Part shown: piece by piece, positions 9,172 through 18,725 of the stretch
Position numbering within the stretch: the stretch's first letter is position 1
How the letters are laid out: every line of letters begins with the position of its first letter
Assembly: GCA_019057865.1 (NCBI GenBank)
Contig: JAHLWP010000025.1
Coordinates: 1-60,110 of the forward strand
Direction: 5' to 3'
Length of the DNA stretch: 60,110 nt
Source of the DNA: Promethearchaeota archaeon
GTDB lineage: Archaea; Asgardarchaeota; Lokiarchaeia; Sigyniarchaeales; SOKP01
Notes under the pieces: generated by a model
The model's input: the letters and a program-made list of their open reading frames with translations, nothing else
Database searches by the model: none
Told to the model about the DNA's origin: nothing
Program-made: the position numbers and the translations under genes

Positions 9172-10887
9172 ATGGAAATTACTGAATCTCATAAAGAAAA
9201 TACGTTATTGGGTTATATTTCAATGGAAATAGCTGTAGATTCAAATATCCCAACATATAGTGGAGGTTTAGGAGTTTTATCTGGAGATACAGTACGATCA
9301 GCAGCGGATTTAGAACTTCCCATGGTTGGAATATGTTTATGTTACAGTTCAGGTTACTTTTATCAATTTTTTAATGAATATGGAGAACAAAAAGAAAGAG
9401 AAATTGAATGGAATTTCTTTTATGAGTTCGAGAAGTTACCAGAGCCAATTATTATAAAAATAGAGAATAAAGATGTAATGGTTTCAGCATGGCAATATAA
9501 TGTTATAGGTCAATCTGGTCATATATTACCTATTTACTTATTAACAACTGATGTTAAGGGAAATGAAGAATGGATGAAAAAAATGACTGGATCTCTGTAT
9601 GATTCCACTTCAAGATGGAATAGAATTGTGCAAGAAATGATATTAGGTATAGGGGGTGTTAAACTTTTAAAATCTTTGGGATATAACAATATTCAAACAT
9701 ACCATCTTAATGAAGGTCATGGCTCTTTTGCTATAGTTGAATTATTCAACATGTTAAATGGTGATATTGAAAAAGTAAAGAATAAAGTGGTTTTTACAAT
9801 GCATACTCCTGTTCCTGCAGGGCATGATAGATTTGATCAAAGTCTAGTTGATAAAGTATTCGGAAGTAGAATGCCTGCAGAAATTAGGACATGTGCGGAT
9901 GATAATGGCCAGTTTAATATGACTTTTTTAGCTATGGCTCTATCTCGATATAGGAATGGAGTTGCTAAAAAACATGGTGAAATCTCAAGGAAAATGTTCC
10001 CACAATATGAGGTTGACCATATAACCAATGGGATTCATTTGCCTTTTTGGGTTTCTAAGCCTTTTCGAAAAATATTTAGCAGAAAATGGCCAAATTGGAG
10101 GGCAAATCCTCAAGTTCTTGAAAATGCAATCGAGCTAGATGATTTAGACATTTTTGATGCTCATATTGTGAACAAATTTAATCTAATTAGTTATCAAAAG
10201 GGGCATAGTTGGAATTTGCTTGATGAAGAATTAATAACAGTAGGTTTTGCTAGACGTTTTGCTACATATAAAAGAGCAGTTATTATCTTTCATGATGTTG
10301 ATAGATTAGGTAAAATTTGTAAAAATAATGTACAATTTATTTTTGCTGGGAAAGCTCATCCAAAAGATCAAATGGGAAAAGATTATATAAAAGAGATCCA
10401 TGAAACAGGTGAATATTTATATGATAATTATGGAGTAAAAGTTGTGATGATGGAGAATTATAATATGGATCTTGCACATATGCTAGTAAGTGGATGTGAT
10501 CTTTGGCTTAATACACCAAATAGATACCGTGAAGCTAGCGGTACAAGCGGAATGAAAGCAGCTTTAAATGGAGTACCAAACTTTTCTGTTCTTGATGGTT
10601 GGTGGCTTGAAGGTTATAAAATGAATTCTTATGCAGGATGGGCAATTGGACCAGATGATTCTGATCCTAAAGCTATGGAAAATAATTGGGACGTCGACGC
10701 TAATTATATATATCAAACTCTTGAGAATGAGATTATTCCAACATATATGAATCATGATGAATGGATATTTAGGCAAAAAAATGCAATCTCTTTAGCTGCT
10801 TATTTCAATACTCATCGGATGGTCGAAGAATACGCTGAAAAAGCATATAAGTTAAAAAGACAAAGGCCATGGAAGTTTGTTAGTTAA
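9172..10887 (+). CDS. glgP: Alpha-glucan phosphorylase (glycogen phosphorylase family GT35)
   Basis: Releases glucose 1-phosphate from alpha-1,4-glucan with phosphate and pyridoxal phosphate. The N terminus carries GYISMEIAVDSNIPTYSGGL, typical of the short archaeal and bacterial alpha-glucan phosphorylases, and YREASGTSGMKAALNG contains the PLP lysine K462. At 571 residues it is the compact form lacking the regulatory extensions of the animal enzyme. TPVPAGHDRF and VDHITNGIHLPFW are further family landmarks. A GGGAGAAT ribosome-binding site precedes the ATG. With the orphan barrel protein at 13.6 kb it points to intracellular glucan storage or use. Confidence 0.93.
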   Translation: MEITESHKENTLLGYISMEIAVDSNIPTYSGGLGVLSGDTVRSAADLELPMVGICLCYSSGYFYQFFNEYGEQKEREIEWNFFYEFEKLPEPIIIKIENKDVMVSAWQYNVIGQSGHILPIYLLTTDVKGNEEWMKKMTGSLYDSTSRWNRIVQEMILGIGGVKLLKSLGYNNIQTYHLNEGHGSFAIVELFNMLNGDIEKVKNKVVFTMHTPVPAGHDRFDQSLVDKVFGSRMPAEIRTCADDNGQFNMTFLAMALSRYRNGVAKKHGEISRKMFPQYEVDHITNGIHLPFWVSKPFRKIFSRKWPNWRANPQVLENAIELDDLDIFDAHIVNKFNLISYQKGHSWNLLDEELITVGFARRFATYKRAVIIFHDVDRLGKICKNNVQFIFAGKAHPKDQMGKDYIKEIHETGEYLYDNYGVKVVMMENYNMDLAHMLVSGCDLWLNTPNRYREASGTSGMKAALNGVPNFSVLDGWWLEGYKMNSYAGWAIGPDDSDPKAMENNWDVDANYIYQTLENEIIPTYMNHDEWIFRQKNAISLAAYFNTHRMVEEYAEKAYKLKRQRPWKFVS

Positions 10888-10926
10888 ATCTTCTCATTTA
10901 TTTTTTTAATTTTCTATTTAAAGAAT

Positions 10927-11424
10927 TTAACAATTATATAATTTAAAAGGACGAATTTTAATATATTCATCAAATTTTTTCTGATTGAAATAGTCATCCA
11001 TAACTTGTTTTATAACAAGTTCCATTGTATCAAGCCCTAAAATTAATCCTTTTAAATCTTTTGCTAAAAGTAACATATAAGTTGATGTTGTCTCAAGAAA
11101 AAAACAATTAGAGTTGATTTCTACATTAGAATTGTTCTTAATAATTTGGTTAGTTTCTTTTATAACTTCATTCGTAGTAAAAATTACAATTAGATATTTT
11201 TGTGAGAATTCATCTTTTAAATATGAATCTCTTATACCAGAAGCGATAAGCGGAATATTTGTATAAGACTTAAATAAATATTGAAGCCTAGTTAGTTCTT
11301 TTCTAAATAAATTTTTGTTGTGAAAAAAAACAAACTCCTTATTTAATTTTAAAGGTTCTCCTTCAATGTATGTTATTTCTTTAGGTTCCTTTTCAAATTC
11401 AAATTCTTTAATATAATCAGACAT
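10927..11424 (-). CDS. Hypothetical protein, possible stand-alone GH20b-like domain
   Basis: A 165-residue alpha/beta protein. The pattern of a central strand set followed by YMLLLAKDLKGLILGLDT is reminiscent of the small domain that precedes the catalytic barrel in family 20/84 hexosaminidases, where a GL.YGLQTL helix occurs. No barrel follows, so if the likeness is real the domain acts alone. The similarity is from memory of the pattern only and could be coincidental. It starts with a clean ATG and is convergent with the phosphorylase gene. Confidence 0.5.
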   Translation of the reverse strand: MSDYIKEFEFEKEPKEITYIEGEPLKLNKEFVFFHNKNLFRKELTRLQYLFKSYTNIPLIASGIRDSYLKDEFSQKYLIVIFTTNEVIKETNQIIKNNSNVEINSNCFFLETTSTYMLLLAKDLKGLILGLDTMELVIKQVMDDYFNQKKFDEYIKIRPFKLYNC

Positions 11425-11531
11425 TTTATAATTTAAATTCAGTAGATTTATTTAATTATACTAAATTTTGTTTTATAAAAAATTTCTTGATTATAATTTG
11501 TAAATAATTATTTAGATATAAAAGCACGAAA

Positions 11532-12512
11532 ATGAAATTAGGATCACTTCATTTAGAAAATAGGTATATTTTAGCTCCTATGCAAAATGTAACTACCAGT
11601 CCTTATAGAAGATTTTGCAGAAAATTTCAAAAAATTGGATTAGTTAGTGTTCCGATGTTATATACTAAGCGAATTGAAAAGAATCCGGAAACTATCGTTG
11701 ATGATTTATGTAAGATTGAAGAGGAGAGACCAATTAGTGTTCAATTAATTAGTTCTGATCCTAGATCTCTTAAGAAATCTATAGATTATCTTGAAAGCTA
11801 TAAATTTGATGTGTTAGATATAAATGCCGGTTGTCCTTCCAAAAGAGCAATTAAAGCAAAAGAAGGAGGATATTTATTAAAAGATTTAGAAAGACTTGAG
11901 AATTTGGTAAAAATTGCAGTAAAAAACTCTTCCAAACCTGTCTCTCTTAAGATTAGAATAGGTTTTGAGAATTCGAATAATATCAAAGAATTAGCTGAAA
12001 TAGCAAACAATTCTGGGATCGATTTTTTAACAGTCCATGCTAGAACCGTTAAGAGTTTTTTTGAACGCAATCCCTTAAAATTAGACATCGTAAAAAAATT
12101 AAAGGAAAACTTAACTATTCCTTTAGTAGGGAATGGGGATATTGCTAGTCCCATCGAGGCTAAGCATTTTATTGATTATACTAATGTTGATGCGTTAATG
12201 ATTGGAAGAGAATCTATGGGAAATCCTCAAATTTTTGATCAAATACATGAATACTTTACTAAAGGAAAAGAAATTCTCTTTAGAAATGATAAAGAAAAAA
12301 TGTTACAAAACATCGAAATTTATAAGAAATGCTTGGATGAATTTCTGAATGGAATTATACTACCTCGCGATATTAATGAGTATAAATTCATGGAACTTAA
12401 AAGGAATTCTATATGGCTTGCAAAAAGTATAAAAAATTCTGCGATTATAAGAAGACAGATAAGTAATACTAAGAATCTTGAGCAACTTGAACTGGTATTA
12501 AATAATATGTAA
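11532..12512 (+). CDS. dus: tRNA-dihydrouridine synthase
   Basis: Reduces specific uridines in tRNA with an FMN cofactor. The protein begins with the flavin-barrel opening LENRYILAPMQNVTTSPYRR, has the catalytic cysteine C101 in NAGCPS, KIRIGF, VHARTV, GNGDI and the phosphate-binding IGRESMGNP in the expected order, and ends with a helical tRNA-binding domain. The length of 326 residues is normal. It stands as a single gene, convergent with the MtnA-like gene downstream (18-base gap). Confidence 0.93.
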   Translation: MKLGSLHLENRYILAPMQNVTTSPYRRFCRKFQKIGLVSVPMLYTKRIEKNPETIVDDLCKIEEERPISVQLISSDPRSLKKSIDYLESYKFDVLDINAGCPSKRAIKAKEGGYLLKDLERLENLVKIAVKNSSKPVSLKIRIGFENSNNIKELAEIANNSGIDFLTVHARTVKSFFERNPLKLDIVKKLKENLTIPLVGNGDIASPIEAKHFIDYTNVDALMIGRESMGNPQIFDQIHEYFTKGKEILFRNDKEKMLQNIEIYKKCLDEFLNGIILPRDINEYKFMELKRNSIWLAKSIKNSAIIRRQISNTKNLEQLELVLNNM

Positions 12513-12529
12513 ATAATTTAAGAATTAAA

Positions 12530-13552
12530 TCAGTTTTTATATTTATTTAAGAGTTCCTCAGGTGTAAATACACCATCTTCAGTAATTATTCCTGTAACCA
12601 ATCTAAAAGGAGTAATATCAAATGCATAATTTAAGCATTCAACTCCGTCAGGTACAATTTGAACCTTTCCTAAAACTTTACTTACCTCACTGCTATCTCT
12701 TTGCTCAATTGTAACATCATCAATAGTCTCTTGAAGTGAAAGTGTGGAAGTAGGAGCTGCTACATAAAATGGTATATCATTATCATTTGCTGCTAATGCA
12801 ACTAAATATGTTCCAATCTTATTAAAAACCGCGTCAGAAGTCACTCTGTCCGTTCCTACTATAACTTTATTAATTTTTCCTAACCGCATTAATAATCCTG
12901 AAGAAGTATCTGAAATAACCTTAACGGGTATCTTATCGTATTGGAGTTCGTAAGCAGTTAATCTTGCTCCTTGTAATCGAGGTCTTGTTTCATCAGCGAT
13001 CACGCTAATTCTTTTTCCCTCCTCAATTGCAGCTCTAACAGGAGCTAAAGCTGTTCCATATTGAACAGTTGCTAGAGAACCAGCATTACAATGAGTTAAT
13101 ACAGTATCTCCATTTTTTAATAAAGTAGCTCCATTTTTTCCAATTGCTTTATTAACATTAATATCTTCTTGGGCCATAAGTTGAGCTTCCTCTATTACAA
13201 GTTCAGATAAATTTGATGGATTGTCTGGATATTCGCTTATTATTTTCCAAATTCTATCTATTGCCCAAAATAAATTTGAAGCTGTTGGTCTAGTATTTCT
13301 TATAACATCCGCAGCATCCCCCATTTTTTCAATAAACTTTTCTTTTGGCAATATTTTATATTCAATAGTCGCAAGGGCTAATCCCATAGCTGCAGCGATA
13401 CCTATAGCTGGTGCTCCTCTTATATTCATAATTTTAATAGCAGTTGCGACATCTCTATAATTATCCAACTCAAGGAATTTAAGTTCATGGGGTAACTGAG
13501 TTTGATCAATCATCTTAACCTTGTTATTAACCCACTCAATCGAAGGAATCAT
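12530..13552 (-). CDS. mtnA: S-methyl-5-thioribose-1-phosphate isomerase (MtnA) / IF-2B family
   Basis: A 340-residue member of the eIF2B/MtnA superfamily. Landmarks are RGAPAIG (45-51), the proposed catalytic cysteine C155 in THCNAG, and the catalytic aspartate D235 in VGTDRVTSDAVFNKIGTY. The family isomerises methylthioribose 1-phosphate to the ribulose form in methionine salvage; archaeal relatives may instead act on ribose 1,5-bisphosphate, so the substrate is not certain. Presence of both the Cys and the Asp argues for an isomerase rather than a translation factor. Compare the second IF-2B superfamily member at 45.9 kb, which lacks these features. Confidence 0.88.
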   Translation of the reverse strand: MIPSIEWVNNKVKMIDQTQLPHELKFLELDNYRDVATAIKIMNIRGAPAIGIAAAMGLALATIEYKILPKEKFIEKMGDAADVIRNTRPTASNLFWAIDRIWKIISEYPDNPSNLSELVIEEAQLMAQEDINVNKAIGKNGATLLKNGDTVLTHCNAGSLATVQYGTALAPVRAAIEEGKRISVIADETRPRLQGARLTAYELQYDKIPVKVISDTSSGLLMRLGKINKVIVGTDRVTSDAVFNKIGTYLVALAANDNDIPFYVAAPTSTLSLQETIDDVTIEQRDSSEVSKVLGKVQIVPDGVECLNYAFDITPFRLVTGIITEDGVFTPEELLNKYKN

Positions 13553-13617
13553 AAATATTTAAAATATTTATTTTATCTTTTATTTTTCCTTTATAGTCGA
13601 TCAAATTAATTTGGTTT

Positions 13618-16125
13618 TTGGTGGTTAATTTAAGTCAAAAGATTTTAGAAAGAGGTAGTTTAAGAGTAATTATTGAAGAACATGAAAATTTCACATCGGA
13701 AAGAATAGAAATTAAAAATGGAGTCAACTGGATTCCTTTTATTGGTAGTAATGATGGTTTCAGCACTCTAAATTACTGGTCAGGTAGCAAAATTCATTCA
13801 AAGCAATACTCTTACCTAAAAGGGACAAAAAAGAAATTATATTTCCAGTTAAATGATAATGATTTTTCACTAAATTTGGATTATTGTCTTGAGGAAGATA
13901 ATATCATCCATATTAGATATATAATATTGAATACTCGGACGTTAACTTTATCGAAATTACTTGTTAATTATGCTATTTTTTTAGGAAAAGACCCTGATTA
14001 TACTTGGGTTCCTCATATGTGCCCCGGAGAAGATTATGTTATTGGAGACCATGTTTATCGTTCTCCTGTTGTAATTTATAGAAAGGGAAAATATACGTTT
14101 GCTTTCATTCCTGATTTAAAAACTCTTGGAAAAAATCGTCCTTTTCAAACTTTTATTGATTTTAATTTGAAACCAAGAGATTTTAAGGGGATTCCTCAGT
14201 TATCATATGGATTTGGAAATTATAACCCAGTTAATCATACTCTATTCAAACATGACCCATATAATGAATGGAAAGTTGAGGAAAATACGGATTTAACATT
14301 TAGATATTATTTATTATTTTTCTTTGAGAAAACAGAATCCGAAATTCTGAAATTTATAAATAATTTTCTTTGGGAAAAATTTGGCAGAAAGCTATTATAT
14401 GAAAATCTACATCCTCAAGTTCTTCCATATGAAAGAAATGTTGATGAAGGTTTTAAAGCCATTTTTGAAAGGCATAAATACTGGGGAAATTTCATCATTA
14501 ACAATAAGAAATGTGGAGGAATTTGGCAGAGAACATGGGCAGGTAGGAAAAAAAAACCTATTGAGTTCATAAAACCAGAAATGTTAGAGGATTACAGAAA
14601 AAAAAATACAGCTGAAACCGCTAGCTCAAACTCAAAAGTTCATGAAACGTTAAATGATCTTATTTTCGACCCCGAAAAAGTAAAAAAATTTGATAAGCAC
14701 ACTCGACGAATTGCTTTTGTCCCCAGAACAGCAGAAATTTGGAATAATGCTTGGTTTCTAAATATTAGAACAGCATATAGTTTCAGATATTTTGGAGAGT
14801 TATGGAAAAATGATAATCTTATTGATAAAGCAAAAAGAATATTAAATACAGTATTATCCTTGCCTCGAGTAAATGGTGTATTTCCAAGTGTAATTTTTCC
14901 AGCTTCTGTTGGTTCGAAAATTAAATCTACCATTAATGGTTTAAAAGGTTACCTTTATAGTGATGATTATCACGTAGTAGATTCATGTTTAACAATGTAT
15001 TGGGCACTAAAATTTAGAAAAGACTTTAATGAACAGAATCTAAACATTTTGAGGAAGAGTAAAGAATTAATAGAATTAATAGAAAAGCTTCAATTAGAAA
15101 ATGGAGCTATTCCAGCATATATTAATTTCGATTTTGATAAGAATGAACCAATTATTAAAGAAGAATTAAATAGTTCTGCAAGTTCTGGAGCCCCAATGAT
15201 GTTCTTATTAGAATATTATAAAAATAATGAAGATGAAAGAATCCTTCATATTTGTGAGAAAATTGCTCAATATATAATTAAAAAGGTAATTCCAGAAGAC
15301 AAATGGCATGATTTTGAACCATTTTTCAGCTGTACTCAATTACCCCTCGATACTTACGATACTTATACAAAGAGTCACGTAATGAATACATTATGCATTT
15401 ATTGGTGTGCTGAGGGATTTAAAGAATTATATAAGATTACTAAGAAAAATTATTATTTAGAAGCTGGAGAACGTGTAATAGCAGTATTATCACTATTTCA
15501 ACAAATATGGAACATACCTTATCTCAATATTAACACTTTTGGAGGGTTTGGGTCTCAAAATGCTGATGCTGAACTAAATGACGCTCGACAAGGTTTATTT
15601 GTTCGCACTTATATGGAATATTATTTATTAACTGGTAAGGAAGAATATATGGAGAGAGGGATAGCAGCTCTAAGAGCATCCTGGGTATTACAATTACTTA
15701 AAGAATATGAAGAACAATGCCCCGGTAATATAAAAGGAATAGATACTATTGAAAGTGTAGATAAGGGTTGTATGTATGAAAACTATGGTCACACCGGAAG
15801 TGATTTTAGAGTTCCTGGTCAAATTACCTTTGATTGGGGAGTAGGAACTGGATCAATGGCTACAGCATACGTAAAGAAACACTTTGGTGATTTATTTATA
15901 GACTTTAAAGAAAAATTAATTTTTGGAATTGATGGTTTACTTGTAAAGAACTTTGAGTTTAATGAAAAATTTGTTAGTATTATATTTGAACAAATATCTG
16001 GTAAGACTAATATCTTAATAAAAGCAAGAGAAGCACCTATCATTCCAGTTGAAATAATAATAAATGGAAATTCAATTGGAAAACATAGGAAGGATGATCT
16101 AGAAAAAGGAATTATAAAATATTAG
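13618..16125 (+). CDS. Large orphan protein, beta-sandwich plus alpha/alpha barrel, putative glycoside hydrolase
   Basis: An 835-residue protein without signal peptide. The first 270 residues are beta-rich (sandwich-like). From about 350 on there are repeated helical pairs ending in aromatic motifs, for example NGVFPSVIFPA, ENGAIPAYINF, GGFGSQNADAELND and VRTYMEYYLLTGKEEYMERG. This looks like a six-hairpin (alpha/alpha)6 glycosidase fold. Acidic residues in NADAELNDAR are candidates for catalysis. I cannot place it in a named GH family. The start is TTG 13618 with no clear Shine-Dalgarno, so the real start could be the next GTG. A polysaccharide- or glycoside-processing role is inference. Confidence 0.6.
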   Translation: MVVNLSQKILERGSLRVIIEEHENFTSERIEIKNGVNWIPFIGSNDGFSTLNYWSGSKIHSKQYSYLKGTKKKLYFQLNDNDFSLNLDYCLEEDNIIHIRYIILNTRTLTLSKLLVNYAIFLGKDPDYTWVPHMCPGEDYVIGDHVYRSPVVIYRKGKYTFAFIPDLKTLGKNRPFQTFIDFNLKPRDFKGIPQLSYGFGNYNPVNHTLFKHDPYNEWKVEENTDLTFRYYLLFFFEKTESEILKFINNFLWEKFGRKLLYENLHPQVLPYERNVDEGFKAIFERHKYWGNFIINNKKCGGIWQRTWAGRKKKPIEFIKPEMLEDYRKKNTAETASSNSKVHETLNDLIFDPEKVKKFDKHTRRIAFVPRTAEIWNNAWFLNIRTAYSFRYFGELWKNDNLIDKAKRILNTVLSLPRVNGVFPSVIFPASVGSKIKSTINGLKGYLYSDDYHVVDSCLTMYWALKFRKDFNEQNLNILRKSKELIELIEKLQLENGAIPAYINFDFDKNEPIIKEELNSSASSGAPMMFLLEYYKNNEDERILHICEKIAQYIIKKVIPEDKWHDFEPFFSCTQLPLDTYDTYTKSHVMNTLCIYWCAEGFKELYKITKKNYYLEAGERVIAVLSLFQQIWNIPYLNINTFGGFGSQNADAELNDARQGLFVRTYMEYYLLTGKEEYMERGIAALRASWVLQLLKEYEEQCPGNIKGIDTIESVDKGCMYENYGHTGSDFRVPGQITFDWGVGTGSMATAYVKKHFGDLFIDFKEKLIFGIDGLLVKNFEFNEKFVSIIFEQISGKTNILIKAREAPIIPVEIIINGNSIGKHRKDDLEKGIIKY

Positions 16126-16196
16126 AGATAAATTTATCTTCCCATTTTCGATTGTGTGTATTAGTTTCGATGATTTAATGCAATATTTTGTTTTAA

Positions 16197-17072
16197 ATGC
16201 TTAAAGATAGAATTAATGGATTTTTAAAACTTATCAGAATTGGAATTTCGCTATTTGGGTGCATAGGATTATTTGTTTCTGGGATTCTCGCAGAAGATTT
16301 AACAGGTTTTCAAATTGAATATCTGATAGCCTTTTTTATAATATTTATTTCCGCCGCAGGCGCTTTTGCTATCAATGATTATTATGATTTTGAGATTGAT
16401 AAAAAAAACAAAAGAGATGATCGTCCCCTAGTTTTAGGATTATTATCTAGGAGGACTGCTTTGACTACTGCGATTATTTCTTTTTTAATCGTCATTTTGC
16501 TAGCATTATTTTTAAATTTAATTGCAATGAGTTTAGTATTAATTAGTTTACCTATTTTCTATTTGTATAGTATTGGATTAAAAAAGAAGATTTTATTTAA
16601 GAACCTCCTTATTGCTTATTCCTATGTAGCAACTTTATTTTTAGGTTCTCTTGTTACGGATGCAATTTTAGAACCTTTGATTATTTATTTCGCAATAATG
16701 GGATTTATTGTCGGTTTTGGCTCAGAAATTATGTTTGATATAGCTGATGTTCAAGGTGATAAAGATTTAGGGATTAAAACTATCCCATGTGAATTTGGAT
16801 TGAAAAAAGCGGCAAGAGTGACAGTATTGCTCTATAGTATAATTATCATTCTCGATCCACTTCCTTTTTTTGTTTTAATTGATTCTCGTCTTTATTTAAA
16901 CTTTTTGTTTCTATTCCTAATCCTTCTACCAGTAATTTCATATATTTTTTTATCAAGATCATTGTTAAAAGATCAATCGAAAGAAAATGTCTTAAAATTA
17001 AGGATAATTATCTTTTTAATAATGCAATTTGGAACGATATCATATTTACTTGGTGTTTTAATTAAATTTTAA
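16197..17072 (+). CDS. UbiA-family prenyltransferase
   Basis: A membrane prenyltransferase of 291 residues with about eight hydrophobic segments. It has both Asp-rich motifs: N60-D61-x-x-D64-x-x-x-D68 (NDYYDFEID) and D181-x-x-D184-x-x-x-D188 (DIADVQGDKD). In archaea the family includes digeranylgeranylglyceryl phosphate synthase, which adds the second isoprenoid chain in membrane lipid synthesis, and side-chain transferases of quinones or haem; motif spacing fits the lipid enzyme but does not prove it. It is followed by the DUF1848 cluster on the same strand after a gap filled with a pseudogene fragment. Confidence 0.88.
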   Translation: MLKDRINGFLKLIRIGISLFGCIGLFVSGILAEDLTGFQIEYLIAFFIIFISAAGAFAINDYYDFEIDKKNKRDDRPLVLGLLSRRTALTTAIISFLIVILLALFLNLIAMSLVLISLPIFYLYSIGLKKKILFKNLLIAYSYVATLFLGSLVTDAILEPLIIYFAIMGFIVGFGSEIMFDIADVQGDKDLGIKTIPCEFGLKKAARVTVLLYSIIIILDPLPFFVLIDSRLYLNFLFLFLILLPVISYIFLSRSLLKDQSKENVLKLRIIIFLIMQFGTISYLLGVLIKF

Positions 17073-17111
17073 AAGTCATAAAATATAATTCCCAATTCAG
17101 TCAGTACTAAA

Positions 17112-17279
17112 CGAATAATTAAATTACCCATAATCTCTTGTTCCCGTAGAACTGATATACCTGCATTTTTGATGGATTGGGTTATTGATAGGATTCGTAT
17201 TGGATATGTGGATGTACCTAATCCGTTTTATCCTTCCCAAATTGCAAGAGTTTCTCTAAAACCTGAAGATGTGAAATGA
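17112..17279 (+). pseudogene. N-terminal remnant of a DUF1848 gene
   Basis: Reading the frame from 17112 gives IISCSRRTDIPAFLMDW, then a stretch with NPFYPSQIARVSLKPEDV, ending in TGA at 17277. This is the conserved N-terminal block of DUF1848 proteins (SRRTDIPAFY...NPFN...VSLxPEDV). There is no start codon in frame and the rest of the gene is missing. It lies 189 bases ahead of an intact DUF1848 gene whose own N terminus is less canonical, so it is a relic of another copy. Confidence 0.8.
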
Positions 17280-17467
17280 TGGGTTTGGTGAATTGTTATA
17301 AAACTGTTATAAATCATAGGAGTGTTATTGTTTAAAATGAAAGAATTAATATATCTTGATAAGAAATACTTCAAATAGATTGATAACAAATTAAAAATTT
17401 TAAAAACTTTAAGCATATCAATTATATAGAACATTGGAACTTTAATTAGACTCTGCAGTAGTATAAA

Positions 17468-18358
17468 ATGAAACAAAGTATTAGTTTTAGTCGTAGAAGT
17501 GATGGTGTTGCTTTTTACATGAACCGTCTCGAGAAAGGTATTGAAGAAGAAATTATAGAAGTTCGCAATCCTTTCAACAATAAAATCAGTCGTGTTTCTC
17601 TTAAACCGCGAGATGTTGCGGGCTTTGTGCTATGGTCAAAAAATTTTAAAAATTTTTTGAAGAAATGGGATATTTTTGAGAAGTATAGAGCTAAAAACAC
17701 AATTATTTCGAAAATTAAAATCCCTGTTTATTTTCATTTCACTCGGAATTCTATTATAAGAATCCTTGAACCACTATCGCCTACTCTTGAAGAAAGCTTT
17801 TCTCAACTGGAAGAATTGGTTGAACTTACATCTCCAGCTCACATTATGTGGCGTTTTGATCCAATTCTTTTTTGGATGGAAGAAGGTAACTTAGTTGACA
17901 ATCTTGGTGATTTTAATGAAATAGCATCGCATTTTTCGGATGCTGGAGTGCAGAGATGTACTATTTCTTTTGCTACCTATTATGTGAAAGTAGAACGACG
18001 TATGCGAAACTATTCATTTAATTATTATAAACCAACTATTAAAGAAATGATTAAAACCACTCATCAACTCGTGATAAAAGCAAGAAAGTATAACATTAGG
18101 ATTTTTGCTTGTTGTAATCCTGATTTATTAAAAATAACAGAAATATCTCAAGCTCACTGTATTGATGGTAATTATCTTAATAAACTATGGAACACTAAAG
18201 TTTCTCTTGCTAAAGATACAGGACAGCGAGAATCTTGCGGTTGTACTAAAAGCCGAGATATTGGAGGTTATGATAAAAATTGGAAATGCCATCATGGATG
18301 TCTTTATTGTTATGCTAATCCCAACAATGAAATTTATGAAAAATCTTTTTTAAAGTAA
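17468..18358 (+). CDS. DUF1848 protein (radical-SAM-like cysteine cluster)
   Basis: A 296-residue DUF1848 member. The N terminus carries SFSRRSD and NPFNNKISRVSLKPRDV, and the C terminus ends with an iron-sulfur-like cysteine set CGC...C....GCLYCYA (about residues 258-285) close to DTGQRESCGCTKSRDIGG. The Pfam family is uncharacterised, but its cysteine cluster resembles that of radical SAM enzymes. Compared with the relic at 17112, residues between SRRSD and the NPFN block are shortened and unlike the usual IPAFY...W pattern. It is flanked on both sides by pieces of related genes. Function is unknown; redox or radical chemistry is the working guess. Confidence 0.8.
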   Translation: MKQSISFSRRSDGVAFYMNRLEKGIEEEIIEVRNPFNNKISRVSLKPRDVAGFVLWSKNFKNFLKKWDIFEKYRAKNTIISKIKIPVYFHFTRNSIIRILEPLSPTLEESFSQLEELVELTSPAHIMWRFDPILFWMEEGNLVDNLGDFNEIASHFSDAGVQRCTISFATYYVKVERRMRNYSFNYYKPTIKEMIKTTHQLVIKARKYNIRIFACCNPDLLKITEISQAHCIDGNYLNKLWNTKVSLAKDTGQRESCGCTKSRDIGGYDKNWKCHHGCLYCYANPNNEIYEKSFLK

Positions 18359-18368
18359 TTATATTTAT

Positions 18369-18578
18369 TTGATTAGTAGAGCTCACGCTGACACATGTCA
18401 CTGTGTTGACGTTAATAAAATCGAGCAAATAATAGGAGAAAAAATTCCAAAAATAAAAGATACAGGGCAAAGAAAAGAGTGTGGATGTTTTAAATCTAAA
18501 GATATAGGGGGATATTCAGGTATTTTTCGATGTAAGCATAATTGTGCGTATTGTTATGCATCTCCAGCAAAAAGATAA
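18369..18578 (+). pseudogene. C-terminal fragment of a second DUF1848 gene
   Basis: A 69-codon frame that begins MISRAHADTCHC and carries DTGQRKECGCFKSKDIGGYS and CKHNCAYCYASPAK, the cysteine-rich C terminus of DUF1848 proteins. It begins with TTG, ten bases after the stop of the intact gene and in a different frame. It lacks the whole N-terminal two-thirds, so it is either a truncated relic or, less likely, a small iron-sulfur protein still made alone. Its cysteines are all intact, which leaves the second option open. Confidence 0.7.
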
Positions 18579-18725
18579 CAATTTTAAAGCTAAAGCTTTT
18601 GAAATTTAAAGGAGAATTATTTAATATAATGCATAAATTATCTTCTATTAGTAGAAATAATATAAGGTAATTTATTTTTCAAAATTACATCAATTATTTT
18701 ATCAATAGATAGAGAGGATATCTAA

